Assembly (NCBI GenBank): GCA_025354405.1
Contig: JANXMY010000027.1
Location: 1 to 64,000 of the forward strand
DNA from: Armatimonadota bacterium
GTDB lineage: Bacteria; Armatimonadota; Armatimonadia; Armatimonadales; Capsulimonadaceae
Direction of reading: 5' to 3'
DNA length: 64,000 nucleotides
Shown: piece by piece, positions 18,784 through 27,186 of the stretch
Layout of the letters: each line of letters opens with the position of its first letter
Numbering within the stretch: position 1 is the stretch's first letter
The notes under the pieces: model-generated
Databases searched by the model: none
Told to the model about the DNA's origin: nothing
What the model saw: only the letters and a program-made list of their open reading frames with translations
Translations under genes and position numbers: made by a program

Positions 18784-21312
18784 ATGACTGACTCACTGCC
18801 GAAAAACGAAGTCGGCCGACTTGCTGCCCTCGGCGAATACCACATTCTGGATACTGACCCTGAGGAGGCTTACGATGATATCGTTCATCTTGCTTCGGTT
18901 ATTTGCGAGACACCTGTTGCCGCGATTTCTTTTATCACCTCCGAACGTCAGTGGTTCAAGTCCATTCTGGGCCTGCCTGCTGCTGAGATACCCCGTAGTT
19001 TCGCTTTCTGCGCTTATACTATTCTTCAGCCCGACCTGATGATCGTGCCCGACACGACGAAAGATCCGCGATTTGCCCACCATTCGCTTGTGACGGGTGA
19101 AAATCATATTCGCTTTTATGCGGGCATGCGCCTCCTCACATCGGAGGGACATGCACTAGGAACTCTCTGCGTCTGTGGCAGAGAGCCAAGAAATATGACG
19201 CCGGTTCAGGAGGAGGCACTGCAGACGCTTGCACGGCAAGTCATCCGGCAGCTCGAAAGCAAACGTCAGGCAGCCCAGAAAGATGGGGCGATTGCAAGGC
19301 ACGAGGAAGCGGAGAGCGTACTTCGCCTCCTTGCAGAGTCTGTAGCGAGTTCCGTTGATGGAATTCTCATCGCCAAGGCGCAGCGACATGACATGCCGAT
19401 CCTTTATACCAATGCCGCCTTCCTGTCACTAACAGGCTATGAGGAAAGTGATGTGCTCGGCAGTGACTGTCGTTTTCTACAGGGAGCGGATACGGATCCT
19501 GCCGCAGTTCGCCAGATCCGCTATGCCCTGGACACGGGGCATTTTTGCCGCGTGACCGTACTCAATTATAAGAAGGACGGCACATCATTCTGGAACGATC
19601 TTGTGATCTCCCCGGTAAGGAACACAGACGGAGAGTTGACGCATTTTATCGGCATGCAGCACGACGTAACCGTGCAGGTATTAGAGAGAATACGGCTGGA
19701 AATTGAGGCGGTGAGAGAGACGGAAGAACGCAAGCTGGCGGAAGAGGCAATGCGGGCATCGGAGAGATTTGCGCAGTCCGCACTAGATGCTCTTTCAGCG
19801 ACTATTGCTGTATTAGACATCGATGGCAATATCCTCGCCGTTAACCAAACCTGGCAGCAATTAGCTCTGGCGAATCCCTCTGCCGAAATAAATATCGCAG
19901 AGCGAGTTAATTACCTGCGTGTCTGCGATTCGATTTCCGGCGAGGAAGAGGAACAGGCGCGACAGGCGGCAAGTGGAATCCGCGCGGTGGCTGCAGGCGA
20001 TCGTGATCTGTTTATGATGGAATACCCCTGCCATTCTCCTCACGAAAGACGCTGGTTCAACCTGCGCGCCACCCCTTTTCCTGGCAATGGAGATGCGCGT
20101 GTGGTAGTATCCCATGAAAATATTACCGTGCGAAAGGAAGCAGAGATCGCCCTGGTTGAAAGCGAGATGCGTTTTCGCCAGATGGCGGATGCCGTGCCAA
20201 ATATCGTCTGGACCTCAACCTCTGCTGGTGACCGAGATTACTATAATCAGCGCTGGTACGACTATTGCGGCCTGTCCTGCGAAGAATCGCTGGGCTGGGG
20301 TTGGGATAAGGCTATTCCAGAGGCGGAGCTTCAGAGAGCCATCGCCGCGTTCCGCAGCTCAGTGGAACAGGCTATCGGATATGAAGATGAGTTTCATCTT
20401 CGAGGGGTAGATGGCGAATATCGCTGGCACCAGGCCCGGGGTGCACCAATCAAAAATGAGGCTGGTGAGGTGGTCAAATGGGTCGGGACCTACACCGATA
20501 TCACTGCGCATAAGCTCGCAGAGCAGATGCAAGCGGCCCTCCTTGAGCGCGAGCATAATATTGCCGCACAGCTACAGGGTGCTCTCCAGCCCGAACTTCC
20601 CGGCAATGTCTCCGGGCTGGCAGTGTCTAAGTACTATGAGCCTTCTCTTACTGAAGAGGCGGGAGTCGGCGGTGACTTCTACGATTGTTTTCATCTCGAC
20701 ACGAATAAACGCCTTGCCGCACTAATTGTTGGTGATGTTTCCGGTAAAGGCCTTGCCGCCGCCATTCAGGTCGCCGCTGTCCGTCACGGCCTACGAGCAG
20801 CGCTCTACATGGCGAATCAAATTTCCGATGCTGTGGGCAGCCTCAACAATATGCTGTTCGAGCAGGAGGCTTTGGCGGCTTTTGCAACCCTGTTCGTCGG
20901 TATCTACGACTGCACTTCACGTAAGCTAAGCTACGTGAATTGTGGGCAGGAACCAGCTCTGCTGCGCCGAGCAACAACGGGCGCTGTCGAAGAATTGGCG
21001 TCGACTGGTCCAATCCTAGGCTGTTTCACCGGCGTGGATTTCCCGGAAAAGTCGGTTATTCTCGAACCAGGAGATGCTTTAGCGATCTTTTCAGACGGTC
21101 TTACCGAAGTGGGGATATCGCGGGAGACAATGCTGGGTGTCGAGGGGATCACTTCTATCCTCCGACTGCCAATCCCGAATGAAAAGAAAGCAAAGGCATC
21201 AGAGATGGCGGAGTATTTGGCACTTCGTATGACTGAAGGTTTCGATGAAATGGCGGCAGGGGGTATCACGCGCGATGATGTATGCCTTCTCGTAGCAGTG
21301 GTTGAAAACTGA
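18784..21312 (+). CDS. GAF-LOV-PAS-PAS-PP2C (RsbU/SpoIIE-type) phosphatase, putative blue-light sensor
   Basis: 842-residue multidomain signalling protein. Order: GAF (about 5-150), LOV (about 180-300), two further PAS domains (about 330-460 and 465-590), PP2C/SpoIIE phosphatase (about 605-842). The LOV domain has the photoactive Cys229 in DCRFLQG, plus Asn261 (NYKKDG), Asn271 (FWND) and Gln292 (GMQHD), spaced like Cys62, Asn94, Asn104 and Gln123 of YtvA. The phosphatase keeps its metal-binding Asp residues in GGDFYD, GDVSGKG, FSDG and RDDV. RsbU-type phosphatases dephosphorylate an anti-anti-sigma factor; none is in this window. ATG 18784 fits the GAF start; upstream in-frame ATGs at 18655 and 18751 have no good ribosome site. 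Confidence 0.88.
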   Translation: MTDSLPKNEVGRLAALGEYHILDTDPEEAYDDIVHLASVICETPVAAISFITSERQWFKSILGLPAAEIPRSFAFCAYTILQPDLMIVPDTTKDPRFAHHSLVTGENHIRFYAGMRLLTSEGHALGTLCVCGREPRNMTPVQEEALQTLARQVIRQLESKRQAAQKDGAIARHEEAESVLRLLAESVASSVDGILIAKAQRHDMPILYTNAAFLSLTGYEESDVLGSDCRFLQGADTDPAAVRQIRYALDTGHFCRVTVLNYKKDGTSFWNDLVISPVRNTDGELTHFIGMQHDVTVQVLERIRLEIEAVRETEERKLAEEAMRASERFAQSALDALSATIAVLDIDGNILAVNQTWQQLALANPSAEINIAERVNYLRVCDSISGEEEEQARQAASGIRAVAAGDRDLFMMEYPCHSPHERRWFNLRATPFPGNGDARVVVSHENITVRKEAEIALVESEMRFRQMADAVPNIVWTSTSAGDRDYYNQRWYDYCGLSCEESLGWGWDKAIPEAELQRAIAAFRSSVEQAIGYEDEFHLRGVDGEYRWHQARGAPIKNEAGEVVKWVGTYTDITAHKLAEQMQAALLEREHNIAAQLQGALQPELPGNVSGLAVSKYYEPSLTEEAGVGGDFYDCFHLDTNKRLAALIVGDVSGKGLAAAIQVAAVRHGLRAALYMANQISDAVGSLNNMLFEQEALAAFATLFVGIYDCTSRKLSYVNCGQEPALLRRATTGAVEELASTGPILGCFTGVDFPEKSVILEPGDALAIFSDGLTEVGISRETMLGVEGITSILRLPIPNEKKAKASEMAEYLALRMTEGFDEMAAGGITRDDVCLLVAVVEN

Positions 21313-23507
21313 CGGGTTCTTCCAGGCGATGACGAAAATTTAATCCGTCCACGAACAACTGTTAGTGAGAAGGCAGGAAGCGAGAAGGTCTGGCTGAAAA
21401 GGTGCCGATGCACCGGCGGCAGATCTGGCGCCGGAAAGCCCAGGGCTTGGTTTGGATGCCATCGATATTGCGCCGGGCCGTACTGGTAAAGATCGACACC
21501 TGGGAGAAAAGACACGGCCATTTGCCCTCCCGATTTAAACTTGACCGTGACCGTATGTTCTCCTTTTGAGTCCTTATTCAGCAGTAAAACCGACCACTGC
21601 CCATCCGGGCGGTGCAGGGCATAAGCCGTTACCAGCGGCAGGCCGAGGTGGTTGTGAATATCCGAAGTCGCTCGGTAAGCGGCGTGCGGGGCAGACGAAC
21701 CCAAAATCGCCCATTGCTGCGTTAAAAGCTGGGCTGCATAGAAAGTTGGCAGCGGTCTCAGCGACTGACGATGGGATTTCGAGAGTAAAAGAGTGAGATT
21801 CCCCCAAGTGTTACAGCCATCTTTCTCGCGGATCGGTTCATCGGGTTCATAGCCATAAAGATAGGCCGATGATCCGCCGAGTGAAAGAAACTGGGCGGCA
21901 ATCTCGGCATTAAGCAGACCGCCGGGCATATCCACTTCCGACTGGCCTGCAAAGGCCGAATAGCCATATTCAGTGATAATCCAGGGGATATGATTCGACA
22001 GTCCCTCAGATTGGAGTCGGGCCAGCGAGTTTTCAAGCAGCTGAGGTTCTAGCGCAAGCTGCGGGGCAGGTGGAGCGCAGACATTATCGAAAGGGTACCA
22101 TTCGAATGAGAAGAAGGCGAAATCTGAGCTGTGACCACGGCTTTTGAGATAACGCAGAAAACGCCGTAGCCAGGAACGGTCCCCACTGGCATCCGGCCAA
22201 GTCACCCACCCGTCAATTGCCGTTTGAAAGCTTGGCCCACCCAGTTTCAGCAGTGGATCGACCCGGTGCAAAGCATCAGCCCACTGAAGATACAATGCCC
22301 CATAGTCCTCTGGGGAACAGTACTGCCCATCCGGCTCCTCCCCGAGTTCCATTTGGCTGACCGGGTAACCTCGCGCCCGCAAAAACTTCAGCTCGGCGAC
22401 GGCATTGCCCGGAGTATCGTAAAGCACACCGGCCGGCATCAGCACCGGAAGCCCGCTTGTCAGCCCGGAATGAAAAACTCGGTCGAAACCTGGCTGCTCG
22501 ACGCGTGGGTCACGGTCCGCATCACGGTGCCATGGATCAGTAGACGACGTGAAAATCACGGTCTGATCGGTCCCGCGCGGACAGTGGCGCACCCAATCCT
22601 GCAGACGCCCGCCGCGGTCCCGCACACCCACCTGTATCTCGCGAATTGCGGCGCCTAAATGGTCACGGACATCGCTGGTTGTGGGAGGCCCGCCCCCACC
22701 CTGCGTCATCCATATCCGTACATAGCGTGCTTTAATTGGCTTTCGACACAGATTGAGTGTAGGGGTTCCGCCTTGCCCGGAGGTCACGTTCCCACCGGGG
22801 AAAGTACGCCACTGACCGTCACCCAGCGTATCATCAATGCTTTTTTCGTCGTGACTTTCGTCTGCGCCAGCCCAGTACTGAACTTCGTAGCGCAGGGCAT
22901 AGGGAAGCGCCCAGGCAATCTGTATTGCATTGACCGGTCTCTTGCTCCCAAAATTAAGGAGCACCCACTGCGGATGCGACACGTTATCCTCACCCGTAAA
23001 ATATTTATCTAGGTAAGGATTGCTTTTCCAAAAAGTGCGCAAGTCGCCGTCATCGATTCGTGAGTAACCGTCGTTATTCGCCTGATCGATCGTATTGCCG
23101 CGGCGAGGAAGTTTGTAGCCGTAGCAGAGCGTAAGTGGACTAGCGTGCTGCGCTGAGGAAGTCCAGTATCCCTGCCGATTACCGCTCCATTCCCCCTGTG
23201 AATTCCAGTGCCAGGCTTCCACACCAAGTTCTGTCCGGAGGCGATATGTCAGGGGACGCAAGCCAGCGGAGCGCATAGCCTTGAGATTATCGGGGGTGTA
23301 GACATCCTGAACTGCACCCTCATTCAGTCCGTCTACTCCGGCTCCGAGTGCCTGAGCTGGAATGAATATACCAGCGGGCTTGGAAGTAACACGCACAGTA
23401 ACGCTGCCACTTTGTGCATTGGTAGGGAAGATGCCTATGAAAAATTGGAAAAGCAGAAAGAGTGCGGTTACATAACGGCGATGTTTATGAAGCATCGTCA
23501 GTGTCAA
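20931..23507 (-). CDS. Secreted glycosidase-like protein with F5/8 type C (discoidin) module
   Basis: 858-residue open frame with a signal peptide (about 1-32). Residues about 150-300 form an F5/8C-like carbohydrate-binding module (ARYVRIWMTQ, AIREIQVGV). The middle looks like a clan GH-A TIM barrel: likely acid/base Glu in MELGEEPDGQY and nucleophile Glu in PWIITEYGYSAF. A beta-sandwich tail ends near LPAFSLTVVRG. The last ~130 codons run antisense inside the phosphatase gene, have odd composition, and are probably not native; a +1/+2 shift near 21340 would hit TAA at once. TTG start at 23507 follows AGAAGG; ATG 23495 is possible. Substrate unknown. Confidence 0.72.
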   Translation of the reverse strand: MTLTMLHKHRRYVTALFLLFQFFIGIFPTNAQSGSVTVRVTSKPAGIFIPAQALGAGVDGLNEGAVQDVYTPDNLKAMRSAGLRPLTYRLRTELGVEAWHWNSQGEWSGNRQGYWTSSAQHASPLTLCYGYKLPRRGNTIDQANNDGYSRIDDGDLRTFWKSNPYLDKYFTGEDNVSHPQWVLLNFGSKRPVNAIQIAWALPYALRYEVQYWAGADESHDEKSIDDTLGDGQWRTFPGGNVTSGQGGTPTLNLCRKPIKARYVRIWMTQGGGGPPTTSDVRDHLGAAIREIQVGVRDRGGRLQDWVRHCPRGTDQTVIFTSSTDPWHRDADRDPRVEQPGFDRVFHSGLTSGLPVLMPAGVLYDTPGNAVAELKFLRARGYPVSQMELGEEPDGQYCSPEDYGALYLQWADALHRVDPLLKLGGPSFQTAIDGWVTWPDASGDRSWLRRFLRYLKSRGHSSDFAFFSFEWYPFDNVCAPPAPQLALEPQLLENSLARLQSEGLSNHIPWIITEYGYSAFAGQSEVDMPGGLLNAEIAAQFLSLGGSSAYLYGYEPDEPIREKDGCNTWGNLTLLLSKSHRQSLRPLPTFYAAQLLTQQWAILGSSAPHAAYRATSDIHNHLGLPLVTAYALHRPDGQWSVLLLNKDSKGEHTVTVKFKSGGQMAVSFLPGVDLYQYGPAQYRWHPNQALGFPAPDLPPVHRHLFSQTFSLPAFSLTVVRGRIKFSSSPGRTRQFSTTATRRHTSSRVIPPAAISSKPSVIRSAKYSAISDAFAFFSFGIGSRRIEVIPSTPSIVSRDIPTSVRPSEKIAKASPGSRITDFSGKSTPVKQPRIGPVDANSSTAPVVARRSRAGSCPQFT

Positions 23508-23757
23508 TCAGGCCTTCTTCAGTACCAACTTTATGAATATAAACGGAAACATAGCCCCATGTCCGGTAAAAACGCAGGGCCAGCTCCGCCTCATCAAGAT
23601 CGGAATCCACGATCCGGCCCTGATAAACAGCGACATACTGGCCGAAATAGCGGTCAATTTCCGACTGAGGCATTTGGTTGAATGCAGTGACTTCTTTCCA
23701 GAATGGTGCTTCTTCCAGAGCCTCTCGCGGGCGGGCATCATCGAATGGTGACAGCAT
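23485..23757 (-). CDS. Small protein of DUF5678-like type
   Basis: 90 residues. The middle (RYFGQYVAVYQGRIVDSDLDEAELALRF shape) resembles DUF5678 domains, small alpha/beta units of unknown function often with retropepsin-like or toxin-antitoxin neighbours. ATG has AGGAGGAACATAG upstream. It has its own consensus promoter, separating it from pafA, and its end overlaps the start of the glycosidase-like gene by 23 nt. Confidence 0.6.
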   Translation of the reverse strand: MLSPFDDARPREALEEAPFWKEVTAFNQMPQSEIDRYFGQYVAVYQGRIVDSDLDEAELALRFYRTWGYVSVYIHKVGTEEGLIDTDDAS

Positions 23758-23778
23758 TTACTATGTTCCTCCGCCGCC

Positions 23779-23807
23779 AGTATAACAGAGCTACCTCTCC
23801 CTGTCAA
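23779..23807 (-). promoter_or_regulatory. Consensus promoter between pafA and the DUF5678-like gene
   Basis: Minus strand TTGACA (23807-23802), 17-nt spacer, TATACT (23784-23779). Drives the DUF5678-like and glycosidase genes apart from the proteasome operon. Confidence 0.8.
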
Positions 23808-23828
23808 GCGGAGTGCAGCAAGCAGCAA

Positions 23829-25307
23829 TTACAGACCGCTTGCAAACGAAGAGGCCTCATCGACGTAGGTATTAAATGGGTTTTTCAACTCCAGATGCTG
23901 GCGCTTGTTGATGTAGATCAAATCCCAGTCGATCACGTAATCACGAGAATTGTTTGCCAGCAGCTTATCAATCACAATTCCCCGGCCTTTGGCTCGGGTA
24001 TTGCTGGGCGGCATCATCGTGGCTTCGAATATGCGGCGATCGGTGGTCGCTCGCTCGATTTGCCCCGCCTGCTCCAAGCCATAATACAGACTTGTCTCTG
24101 GATTGACATTGTGGTATTCCAAATCGAGGGAATGCAGGATATCATCCCCCCACTGCACCGCTCCATTTTCGGAGTCGATGAAATCTTCCATCATCTTGCG
24201 CTTTGCTACCCAGTCCAGCTTGGTCGCCAAAAGATAAGGGTCCTTTTCAAGATTGTCCAGGCAGTATTCCCACTCCACCAAAATATGGTCGGTCTGCGCG
24301 TCACGGCCGGTGTAGCGCTCTTTCGCCGCATTCAGATACATACGCTGCAGGTCTACCGCTGGGATCGTGTCCCCATTTTTTCGCTTGACCAGCCATTTCC
24401 AGCTCTGATCACGGGAAACGCTCTTGAGTGCTTCCAGTGGATCACGCAGCTCAACGTCGGGCAGTAAGATGCCGTCTTCGATAAGGTCCAGAACAATGCT
24501 TGTCGTCCCGATTTTTAGCAGAGTGGCATATTCGGACATATTGCATTCGCCAAACAGAATATGCAGGCGGTGTAGATTCGAGTAGTTGTAGTACGAATCC
24601 CACTTAGGATTGATAATCGCTCGGTTGAAGCGTACACGTGAGCTAATCGTCTTAACAATATGATCCGCACGCTGGGAGAGCTGAAACTCGACTGTCGGAT
24701 CGGATTCGACCCCGTAGAAATTACCGACCCACTGGTAATCCACCTCGTAGTCCGAGATGGTCATGATATTATTCTTGAGGCTCTTATAATTCAGCCGGTG
24801 ACCACCGACTCGCCCTACCCCGGCGAAAATCTGGCGTGTCACCAGGAATGGCAGCAGGTAAGAAAGTGCTTCCAGAAAGAAACGGTCATCAATCGCGACC
24901 AGAAAGTTTTCATGACACCCAAAGGTGTGACCGCCAAAGTGGTCAACCGAATTAGAGTGGAACGAGACTTTATCCTGCAAATCCAGCTCACGCAGAAGCC
25001 GCTGCAGGATGACGCGCCCGGCTTTGTCATAAGCTACCGCATCGGCAAAATCCGTACATTCCGGGGTCGCATATTCCATATGCGACCCAACAGCATCGAT
25101 ATAGAGACGTCCACCGGAGCGCAGAAACCCGCCGCAGCGGGCTGGCTCAAACGCATAATCGCGCGCATGCAGATCAATCAAGCCTAGCTTGTCCTTCAGA
25201 AAAGCATGATCTTTGACCTTCTCAACGATTGACTCCGCCGTCCCAGCGGAGTCATCACTTACCAGGCAGCCAAATTCCGTCTCAATACCGAAAATGCGTT
25301 TGTCCAT
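23829..25307 (-). CDS. pafA: Pup/UBact ligase PafA
   Basis: 492 residues, glutamine-synthetase-like carboxylate-amine ligase that joins the C-terminal Glu of the modifier to lysines on target proteins. The start MDKRIFGIETEFGCL with its metal- and ATP-binding Glu residues, THE-type HENFL and CNMSEYATLLKIGT, is shared by PafA and Dop; absence of the Dop-specific insert after the first strand marks this as PafA. ATG follows CAGGAACG. Last gene of the proteasome operon, 24 nt after prcA. Confidence 0.92.
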   Translation of the reverse strand: MDKRIFGIETEFGCLVSDDSAGTAESIVEKVKDHAFLKDKLGLIDLHARDYAFEPARCGGFLRSGGRLYIDAVGSHMEYATPECTDFADAVAYDKAGRVILQRLLRELDLQDKVSFHSNSVDHFGGHTFGCHENFLVAIDDRFFLEALSYLLPFLVTRQIFAGVGRVGGHRLNYKSLKNNIMTISDYEVDYQWVGNFYGVESDPTVEFQLSQRADHIVKTISSRVRFNRAIINPKWDSYYNYSNLHRLHILFGECNMSEYATLLKIGTTSIVLDLIEDGILLPDVELRDPLEALKSVSRDQSWKWLVKRKNGDTIPAVDLQRMYLNAAKERYTGRDAQTDHILVEWEYCLDNLEKDPYLLATKLDWVAKRKMMEDFIDSENGAVQWGDDILHSLDLEYHNVNPETSLYYGLEQAGQIERATTDRRIFEATMMPPSNTRAKGRGIVIDKLLANNSRDYVIDWDLIYINKRQHLELKNPFNTYVDEASSFASGL

Positions 25308-25331
25308 GTGTCGTTCCTGCTAAAGAGTTAC

Positions 25332-26120
25332 TTACAAGTAACGGCTGGTCGTCTGCGTCAGCTCACTGTCGGACAGCAGGCGGAAGCGGCTCTCGCGTGT
25401 GGTGTCGCGCTCGAGAACCCCTGCCTCTACGATCCAGCCTTTGCCGAGATGCTCTTTGATAAATGCCGTGACATCCTTCGGGCCTTCGCCGTCGGTAGAG
25501 TAATCGGCATCCGCTCTATCTTCGGACTCCAGATGCTTCATGCCAACACCCCAGGCGTACAGTGCCGCCCGCAAACCCGCTTCCAGCGTAGGCGTGCCGG
25601 CTTCAGTTTCAGACTTCAGATGCTCACGCATGCGGTCTTCGGCGTAGGCTGTTCCGGCGACTACCGCATGGTCCGGTGTCGTGGAAAACTCACCATCATA
25701 GGAAAGAAGCATCAGGCGATCGCGGTCCGGTGTCTTACCCATTTCCGCGAAGATACCCTTCAAAACGACGGGCTGAGCGAACGGATCACTGTAGATCTTT
25801 TTAATCGCCGGAGAGAGTCGGAAGCTGACTAGGCGCTGCACACTGACATCGTCCGGAGAGCGCTGAAAACCCTCGGCGTGAGCGACATCGATGGCGGCGA
25901 CACGAATCTGCTCCACATCACTCTGGTTCCCGATCGCGCTGAACATCAGCTTGTCGTAGATCTCATAGATTTTGCGCTGCGTTTGCCGTGCTGAAAGCAG
26001 CAGGAGGCCGCCATCGTAAGTCAGCGCGACCACCGGACTGCCGTCTTTCAGACGATCTTCAATATATTCATTTCGCTGCTGGATACTTTCGTTCCAGTCA
26101 TAGGGACTATTGGAAGGCAA
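25332..26120 (-). CDS. prcA: Proteasome alpha subunit
   Basis: 262 residues, structural outer ring of the 20S core; it gates substrate entry and binds the ATPase. Seen: the N-terminal YDWNESIQQRNEYIEDRLKDGSPVVAL that forms the gate, and the non-processed Ntn-fold core. It ends TSRYL. Start is TTG at 26120 with GGAGAAACATA upstream. 20 nt after prcB, the usual order. Confidence 0.93.
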   Translation of the reverse strand: MPSNSPYDWNESIQQRNEYIEDRLKDGSPVVALTYDGGLLLLSARQTQRKIYEIYDKLMFSAIGNQSDVEQIRVAAIDVAHAEGFQRSPDDVSVQRLVSFRLSPAIKKIYSDPFAQPVVLKGIFAEMGKTPDRDRLMLLSYDGEFSTTPDHAVVAGTAYAEDRMREHLKSETEAGTPTLEAGLRAALYAWGVGMKHLESEDRADADYSTDGEGPKDVTAFIKEHLGKGWIVEAGVLERDTTRESRFRLLSDSELTQTTSRYL

Positions 26121-26140
26121 TATGTTTCTCCAGAATAAAC

Positions 26141-26920
26141 CTATCGACCCAGAGCGGCCTTGATTTCGGCCTCACTGAAGTCGCGGATACCATCGGCGGT
26201 AATATACTTTGCTGCCGGCAGGAACTTCGCGGAGCCGCCGGTCGCGGTATCCAGGTCAGCGGCAATATCGAGTAGAGTCAGAGTTTCTCGCAATGCGGTC
26301 TCGCGGTCCATCTCGCGGAAGGGGCCTTTAGTTTTCAGGATATATTCGAACGCACCCTTGATCGGAGCCGAGCCGCTGCCTGCCGCCCCATATTCCGCTG
26401 TTTCGAACTGACCGCCGAGGACATCGTAAAAGTATATTCGGCCTTGGTTTGTCTCCCGGTCGTAGGTAGACAGCACGGGGATAAACGCCCCGATTCCCTG
26501 CAAAGCCGCGGGGACATTGTTCGCGATCACGCGCTGCAGCTCCATCAGCTTGCCGTCCTGCGACATGGGCTGAAGCTGGGAACGCTCAAAGTATTTGAAT
26601 GCATGACGCAAGTACCGAACCACTTCGACGCTTTTCGCGAAGGAGCCGGAAATTGAGATCAGAGTAAACTCATCCAGCGCCAGGACTTTTTCTGCCTGAT
26701 CGTACATGACTGCGTAGCCAGCAGTGGCACGGCGATCCGCGACATTGATCAGACCGTCTTTATATTTAACGGCGATCACGGTCGTGCCATGCGTATCAAC
26801 TACCCGGGTGCCAGGGACATTCGGATAAGGTGTCGGCATGGGAAGCCGGTCATAATTTATGGGTTTCTCAGCGAACAGGTCGGCAAAACCGCCTGCGCCG
26901 GGTGTATCGAATCGAAGCAT
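26141..26920 (-). CDS. prcB: Proteasome beta subunit (catalytic)
   Basis: 259 residues. A 45-residue propeptide ends in VVDTHG and should be cleaved to expose Thr46 (TTVIAVKYKDG), the N-terminal nucleophile; the catalytic Lys/Asp context DRRATAGYAVM and the GSGSAPIKG loop follow. Inner ring of the 20S core. Lies between ubact and prcA as in other bacterial proteasome operons. Confidence 0.95.
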   Translation of the reverse strand: MLRFDTPGAGGFADLFAEKPINYDRLPMPTPYPNVPGTRVVDTHGTTVIAVKYKDGLINVADRRATAGYAVMYDQAEKVLALDEFTLISISGSFAKSVEVVRYLRHAFKYFERSQLQPMSQDGKLMELQRVIANNVPAALQGIGAFIPVLSTYDRETNQGRIYFYDVLGGQFETAEYGAAGSGSAPIKGAFEYILKTKGPFREMDRETALRETLTLLDIAADLDTATGGSAKFLPAAKYITADGIRDFSEAEIKAALGR

Positions 26921-26955
26921 TCGCTCACAACCTCTTCTTCTTAACTAACTTCTTA

Positions 26956-27144
26956 TTATTCGCCGCTGCGCTGACGGTAACGGCGCGCCTGGTCAGGATC
27001 GACCCGCTTCATCCGCTTGAGCAGATCGCTGCGGTCAGGCCGCTCAACGTCGGGTTTACTGGGGCCGGTCTCATCGCCTTCCTTGCGGAGCGGATCAGCC
27101 GGAGCGGAGGGCCGAGTGGAACGGTCATCATCGGTTACTGGCAT
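26956..27144 (-). CDS. ubact: Prokaryotic ubiquitin-like modifier, UBact type
   Basis: 62 residues, no Cys, rich in Asp, Arg and Pro, mostly disordered in character. The C-terminal block RMKRVDPDQARRYRQRSGE is the signature of UBact, the Pup homologue of some Gram-negative phyla. It ends in Gly-Glu rather than the Gly-Gly-Gln of many Pups, so it can be ligated without deamidation. SD AAAGGAACACG precedes the ATG. Located between dop and prcB, as pup is in Actinobacteria. Confidence 0.95.
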   Translation of the reverse strand: MPVTDDDRSTRPSAPADPLRKEGDETGPSKPDVERPDRSDLLKRMKRVDPDQARRYRQRSGE

Positions 27145-27186
27145 TGTCGTGTTCCTTTCAAAGTGTGAATTCGATAAATTTACGGT

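Noticed and set aside
26956-27144. Classical Pup with Gln end needing deamidation
   Set aside because: The last residues are RSGE followed directly by the stop, so Glu is already encoded.
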